DNA from: Palsa-504 sp963787645
GTDB lineage: Bacteria > Actinomycetota > Actinomycetes > Streptosporangiales > Streptosporangiaceae
Reading direction: 5' to 3'
Length of the DNA: 64,000 bases
NCBI GenBank assembly: GCA_963787645.1
Contig: CAWBDS010000003.1
Span: 186,001-250,000, forward strand
Under the pieces are notes generated by a model. The model had not been told where the DNA came from, did no database searches, and worked only from the letters and a program-made list of their open reading frames with translations. The translations under genes were made by a program, and so were the position numbers. Shown here piece after piece: positions 60,635 through 64,000 of this stretch (its first letter is position 1; every line of letters starts with the position of its first letter).

Positions 60635-61345
60635 TTATGCCGAACCGGAGCCTGCGTCCTTCACCACCTCAGCGCAGACGGTCAGCAGCTTGCGCCGCTC
60701 GTTGCGTGCCTGAGCGCGCAGCCGCACGTAGGCCTCGCGGGGCGGGATCCCGTCCCGGCCCACCAGCACACCCTTGGCCTGTTCGATCACTTGCCGTGAC
60801 TCCAGCGCGGCTCGCAGTTGCTCAGCTAGTTCGGACTGCTCCTGACCCTGCATCATGCTGGCGATCAGCAGCGCGGCGAGATCTGTGAACGCGAGCAGGG
60901 CCAGCTCACCCTCCGGCGACCAGGGGCGCCGCTGCTCGGACAGGACGACGACTACTCCGGCCGCGTCCTGGTTGTAGGGCAGCGGGCTGGCCAGCACGGC
61001 CCGGACCCGGCGGGCAACCGCGGCCTCCCGGAACGCGGGCCAGCGGCCGTCGCTCTCCAGATCCTCGACGCCGACCAGTTCCTTGGTGTCGAAGGCCTCC
61101 ACACACGGACCTTCCTGATGCCGGATCTGCAGCTCCTCCAGATGCGCCAGCCGCTCGTCTGAGGCTGCGACGCTGCGCAGGTGCTGGTCGGCGTCGACGA
61201 GCATCAGGCCGGCTCCGTCGACGCTGAAGACGGTGTGCATGGTCTGCACGATGTCCCGGACCGCCTCCTCGATGTTCATCTCGCCGAAGCGCAGCCTGCT
61301 CAGCTGCAGCAGGGCTTGATGGAAATTTCCCAAAGCGACGTTCAT
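60635..61345 (-). CDS. GAF-ANTAR RNA-binding regulator
   Basis: 236 residues. The GAF domain spans about 20-155: VFSVDGAGLMLVDADQHLRSVAASDERLAHLEELQIRHQEGPCVEAF, then VRAVLASPLPYNQDAAGVVVVLSEQRRPWS. ANTAR follows (about 168-228): LAEQLRAALESRQVIEQAKGVLVGRDGIPPREAYVRLRAQARNERRKLLTVCAEVV, with the conserved I-x-x-A-K-G-x-L-x-x-x-x-g-x-x-x-x-x-A-x-x-x-L-R-x-x-x-r pattern. ANTAR proteins bind tandem stem-loops in nascent RNA to prevent termination, and the GAF part senses a ligand. The GPCVEAF cysteine is conserved in actinobacterial members. ATG at 61345. Target RNA unknown. Confidence 0.92.
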   Translation of the reverse strand: MNVALGNFHQALLQLSRLRFGEMNIEEAVRDIVQTMHTVFSVDGAGLMLVDADQHLRSVAASDERLAHLEELQIRHQEGPCVEAFDTKELVGVEDLESDGRWPAFREAAVARRVRAVLASPLPYNQDAAGVVVVLSEQRRPWSPEGELALLAFTDLAALLIASMMQGQEQSELAEQLRAALESRQVIEQAKGVLVGRDGIPPREAYVRLRAQARNERRKLLTVCAEVVKDAGSGSA

Positions 61346-61509
61346 CGATCCTCACCCAGAACGCGGCTGGCCCGGTCCGGCCGGGCGCCACCAGGCGGAC
61401 CAGGAGATGTTGCAGACCATAGCGGGCTCACTGGCGACCATGCTACGCATGCCCACCGGTACGGACGGGACGCCGCGAGCTACAGCCCGGCCACAGGCTG
61501 AACCCGCGG

Positions 61510-61656
61510 GTGGCCGAAGGCCTCGCCGACGGCCGCTGGGCGCTGATCTCGAAGGTGCATCACGGCTTCGTCGACGGGATCTCGGGCACTGACCTGTACC
61601 GGGTAATCTTCGACTTCTCCACGGCTAGCGAGCGTCGGCGCGGGACCGGATCGTAG
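61510..61656 (+). pseudogene. WS/DGAT (wax ester/triacylglycerol synthase) fragment
   Basis: Forty-eight residues starting VAEGLADGRWALISKVHHGFVDGISGTDLYRVIFD hold the family's active-site motif HHxxxDG intact, in its usual context (E-G-L-x-x-G-R-W-A-L-x-x-K-x-H-H). Everything before and after is missing; the frame ends inside the 3' end of rlmB on the other strand. It is a fossil of an acyltransferase gene, of the kind that makes storage lipids in actinomycetes. Confidence 0.75.
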
Positions 61657-62764
61657 CTACTTCGTAGAGCGCGATGCTGGTGGCGATACCGGCGTTGAGG
61701 GACTCGGTGGCGGAGGTGATGGGGATGCGGACCAGCACGTCGCAGGCCTGGGCGACGATCCGGGACAGGCCCTTGCCCTCGGAGCCGGTGACCAGGACCA
61801 GCGGGGCGGTGGCCAGGTCCAGGTCGCGGATGGTGGCTTCGCCGGAGCCGTCCAGGCCGGCCACGAAGACGCCGGCGTCGCGGTAGGCCTGCAGGGCGCG
61901 GGCCAGGTTGGCGGCCCGGGCCACCGGGAGGCGGGCCAGGGCGCCGGCCGAGGCCTTCCACGCGCCCGCGGTCACGCCCGCGCCGCGGCGGGCCGGGACG
62001 ACCACGCCGTGTGCCCCGAACGCGGCTGCCGAACGGACGATGGCCCCGAGGTTCCGGGGGTCGGTCACGCTGTCCAGGGCGACGATGAGCGGCAGCTCAT
62101 CCGCGTCCGCCGCCCGGGCCAGCAGGTCGTCGGGGTGCGCATAGTCGTAGCCGGGCACGCGCAGGGCCAGGCCCTGGTGCACGGCTCCGTCGGTGAACCG
62201 GTCCAGCTGGGCGGCACTGGCCTCGAGCACCGGCACGCCCCGGTCCGCGGCCAGCTTGATGGCCTCCTCGATCCGGTCGTCGCGGACGGCCCGGGCGCCC
62301 ACGTACAGGACCGAGGCGGGCACGTGGGCGCGGAGCGACTCGACCACCGAGTTGCGGCCGGCCACGAACTCGGCCGCCTCGTCGGCGCCGCGCGGGGGCC
62401 GGCGGGAGGCGGGTCCGTCAGAACGGCGGGACCCGGCTGAGGCGGTCTGGTCCGAACGACGCGAACCAGGTGAGGCGGTCTGGCCAGAACGGCGGGATCC
62501 GGGTGCGGCGCTCTGGTCCGAACGGCGGGTGGCGGGGGCTTCGGGGGAACGGCGCGAGCTGCCGGCGGCGGCGCGGCGCTGGGCGGGGTGGCCGGGGCGC
62601 TCGGCGGCGGGCGGGGTGGGGCCCTTGCCCTCGAGCTTGCGGCGGCCCTGGCCGCCGGTGCCGGGACGGGGCTTGCCGGACTTGGTACGGCCGGCGGCGT
62701 TCTTGCTGGCGCTGCCCTTCGAGGTACCGGCCGGGTTGCGGCGAGAGCCGCCGGCGCCGGTCAA
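61625..62764 (-). CDS. rlmB: 23S rRNA 2'-O-ribose methyltransferase, RlmB-like (SpoU family)
   Basis: 379 residues from a TTG at 62764 overlapping the cysS stop (TTGA), with GGGAG 9 nt upstream. Residues ~1-125 are a basic, low-complexity tail with four copies of an 11-residue S-R-R-S-D-Q-T-A-S-x-G unit. Then comes the SpoU substrate-binding domain (FVAGRNSVVESLRA) and the SPOUT knot: IVALDSVTDPRNLGAIVRSAAAFGAHGVVVP, LVTGSEGKGLSRIV, IPITSATESLNAGIATSIALYEV. It methylates G2251 of 23S rRNA (E. coli numbering) by family. The cysS-rlmB order is standard in actinobacteria. Confidence 0.93.
   Translation of the reverse strand: MTGAGGSRRNPAGTSKGSASKNAAGRTKSGKPRPGTGGQGRRKLEGKGPTPPAAERPGHPAQRRAAAGSSRRSPEAPATRRSDQSAAPGSRRSGQTASPGSRRSDQTASAGSRRSDGPASRRPPRGADEAAEFVAGRNSVVESLRAHVPASVLYVGARAVRDDRIEEAIKLAADRGVPVLEASAAQLDRFTDGAVHQGLALRVPGYDYAHPDDLLARAADADELPLIVALDSVTDPRNLGAIVRSAAAFGAHGVVVPARRGAGVTAGAWKASAGALARLPVARAANLARALQAYRDAGVFVAGLDGSGEATIRDLDLATAPLVLVTGSEGKGLSRIVAQACDVLVRIPITSATESLNAGIATSIALYEVATIRSRADAR
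62421..62530 (-). repeat. 33-nt tandem repeats in the rlmB 5' region
   Basis: Three full 33-nt units (62421-62453, 62454-62486, 62487-62519) and the start of a fourth, each beginning GAACG on the plus strand. They encode the 11-residue Arg/Ser repeats of the RlmB N-terminal tail and differ at several positions each. Confidence 0.85.
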
Positions 62765-64000
62765 CGCTTCAGCTCCCAGCGCGGGCCCTGCGGGGTGTCC
62801 TCGACGATGACGCCGATTTCCTCCAGGCCGTCCCGGATCGCGTCCGCGGTGGCGTAGTCCCGGCGGGCCCGGGCCGCGTCGCGCTGGTCGAGCGTGAGCT
62901 TGACCAGTGACCCGACCACCTGACGGAGCCGGTCGGCCGAGCCGGCGCCGGACCCGGCCACGGCGCCGGACCAGTGCGGGGCCAGCGGGTCCAGGCCGAG
63001 CACGTCGAGCATGGCCCGCAGCCGGATCACGCTGATCCGCACGCCGGTCTTGTCCGAGGCGGCCAGCGCCTGGTTGCCGTCCCGGACGCAGGCGTGCACC
63101 GCGGCCAGCGCGGCAGGCACGGACAGGTCCTCGTTCATGGCCGAACGGAACGAGCTGGGCAGGCCCTCGGGGTCGTCTTCGCCCAGGGTGGCGCGGGCCA
63201 GGTCCATGCCCAGGCCGCGCAGGACTTCGGCGGCACGCAGCACGAAGCGCTCGATGCGCTGGTAGGCGGCGACCGCCTCCTCCAGGGCCTCCTCGGAGAA
63301 CTCCAGCATCGACCGGTAGTGCGCCTGGACCAGGTAGTAGCGCAGCTCGGCGGGCCGGACCCGGGTCAGCACGTCGGTGACCAGCAGGGAGTTGCCGAGC
63401 GACTTGCTCATCTTCTCCCCGGCCAGCCCGAGCAGGCCGTTGTGCAGCCAGTACCGGGCGAAGCCGTCGCCGGCCGCCTGGGACTGGGCGATCTCGTTTT
63501 CGTGGTGCGGGAAGGTCAGGTCCATCCCGCCGCAGTGGATGTCGAAGGTCGAGCCCAGGTACTTGGTGGACATGGCCGAGCACTCCAGGTGCCAGCCGGG
63601 CCGCCCGGGTCCCCAGGGCGTCTCCCAGTACGGCTCGCCGGGCTTGGCCGCCTTCCACAGCGCGAAGTCGCGCGGGTCGCGCTTGAGGCCGTCCTGGTCG
63701 GAGTCCTCGGCCGGGCGCATCTGGTCCAGCCGCTGGCCCGACAGGGCGCCGTACTCGGGGAACGAACGCACGTCGAAGTACACGTCGCCGCCGGCCGGGT
63801 AGGCGTGCTGGGCCTCGATCAGGCGGCGCATGAGCACGATCATCTCCGGGATGTGCCCGGTGGCGCGCGGCTCGATGTCCGGCGGGCGGCAGCCCACCGC
63901 GTCGTAGGCCCAGGTGAACGCGCGCTGGTTGCGCTCGGCGACGATCCAGGGGGCGACGTCCTGGGCGGCCGCGGTGCGCAGGATCTTGTCGTCGACGTCG
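62761..64000 (-). CDS. cysS: Cysteinyl-tRNA synthetase, C-terminal part (runs off the window)
   Basis: About 413 residues; the N-terminus with HIGH lies beyond 64000. Visible blocks are DVDDKILRTAAAQDVAPWIVAERN, TGHIPEMIVLMRRLIEAQHAY, GGDVYFDVRSFPEYGALSGQ, WKAAKPGEPYWETPWGPGRPGWHLECSAMSTKYLG, HCGGMDLTFPHHENEIAQSQA, and the KMSKS loop in GEKMSKSLGNSLLV. The Cys, two His and Glu zinc site (ECSAM, HHENE) that reads cysteine is present. The C-terminal anticodon-binding helices end GVIVEDTPQGPRWELKR. This is CysS and not the mycothiol ligase MshC, whose C-terminus differs. It overlaps rlmB by 4 nt. Confidence 0.95.
   Translation of the reverse strand, partial: DVDDKILRTAAAQDVAPWIVAERNQRAFTWAYDAVGCRPPDIEPRATGHIPEMIVLMRRLIEAQHAYPAGGDVYFDVRSFPEYGALSGQRLDQMRPAEDSDQDGLKRDPRDFALWKAAKPGEPYWETPWGPGRPGWHLECSAMSTKYLGSTFDIHCGGMDLTFPHHENEIAQSQAAGDGFARYWLHNGLLGLAGEKMSKSLGNSLLVTDVLTRVRPAELRYYLVQAHYRSMLEFSEEALEEAVAAYQRIERFVLRAAEVLRGLGMDLARATLGEDDPEGLPSSFRSAMNEDLSVPAALAAVHACVRDGNQALAASDKTGVRISVIRLRAMLDVLGLDPLAPHWSGAVAGSGAGSADRLRQVVGSLVKLTLDQRDAARARRDYATADAIRDGLEEIGVIVEDTPQGPRWELKR

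Noticed and set aside
62421..62530. CRISPR array
   Set aside because: Units are contiguous and coding, with no spacers. No other spaced repeats were found in the window.

Overview
The window is very GC-rich (roughly 70% or more by eye) and gene-dense, with strongly GC3-biased codons, frequent GTG/TTG starts and many 1-4 nt stop/start overlaps. Together with the gene families present (decaprenyl-type isoprenyl transferase, SARP/LAL regulators, GAF-ANTAR, DUF1707, DUF4333, DUF6286, a WS/DGAT remnant and the rlmB-cysS pair) this points to a chromosome of an actinomycete (Actinomycetota). I cannot name genus or family. No rRNA, CRISPR array or transposase was seen.

Layout. (1) 1-3.1 kb: end of a DUF1707 gene, a TMEM175-like remnant, an alpha/beta hydrolase, an aminoglycoside-phosphotransferase-fold protein and a small membrane protein. 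(2) 3.16-9.53 kb: a putative genomic island bounded on the right by an intact initiator tRNA-fMet and on the left by a 43-nt exact copy of its 3' part, with integrase tails next to both copies. Its cargo is a six-gene Asp23/AmaP/DUF6286 envelope operon, a divergent ECF sigma factor, an unusual zinc-finger anti-sigma/Asp23 fusion, a mini J-domain protein and a TauE/SafE permease. (3) 9.7-12.7 kb: RNase HI, cupin, MBL hydrolase, EamA transporter with a switch-like leader, and a divergent efflux/TetR pair fused by an internal deletion. (4) 12.7-26.3 kb: surface-polymer and envelope genes (a short GT4-like protein, two polytopic GT-C-like proteins, a DUF5941 protein, an IspD/TarI cytidylyltransferase, a class III aminotransferase, GT2), then PhoH2, isoprenyl transferase, a conserved hypothetical gene and an NlpC/P60 protein. 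(5) 26.4-32.5 kb: a YyaL-type thioredoxin-fold protein and a zinc ABC operon, divergent from zur, with a Zur-box-like palindrome between them. (6) 32.7-46.3 kb: PlsC acyltransferase, a phosphatase-fold membrane protein, a frameshifted selD, a sensor-like membrane protein, MFS with in-frame microsatellites, NCS1 permease, DPG-synthase-like GT, MDR oxidoreductase and two PH-domain membrane proteins. (7) 46.4-55.4 kb: an ABC-2 exporter divergent from a giant SARP-LAL-LuxR regulator, its small partner, DUF4386, MFS and DedA proteins. (8) 55.6-59.2 kb: a second putative tRNA-linked element, next to tRNA-Thr, with a GntR-containing tyrosine integrase, an integrase remnant and two envelope genes. (9) 59.4-64 kb: STAS, DUF6131 and GAF-ANTAR proteins, a WS/DGAT remnant, rlmB and the 3' part of cysS.

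Main theme. Most of the content concerns the cell envelope: polymer synthesis, zinc supply, envelope stress and transport. The most interesting locus is the island-borne Asp23 system at 3.5-7.5 kb. There an ECF sigma factor is followed directly by a protein whose N-terminus carries an HxxxCxxC anti-sigma motif and whose C-terminus is an Asp23 domain. This suggests that sigma release is linked to the Asp23 layer encoded by the divergent operon. That mechanism is inference.
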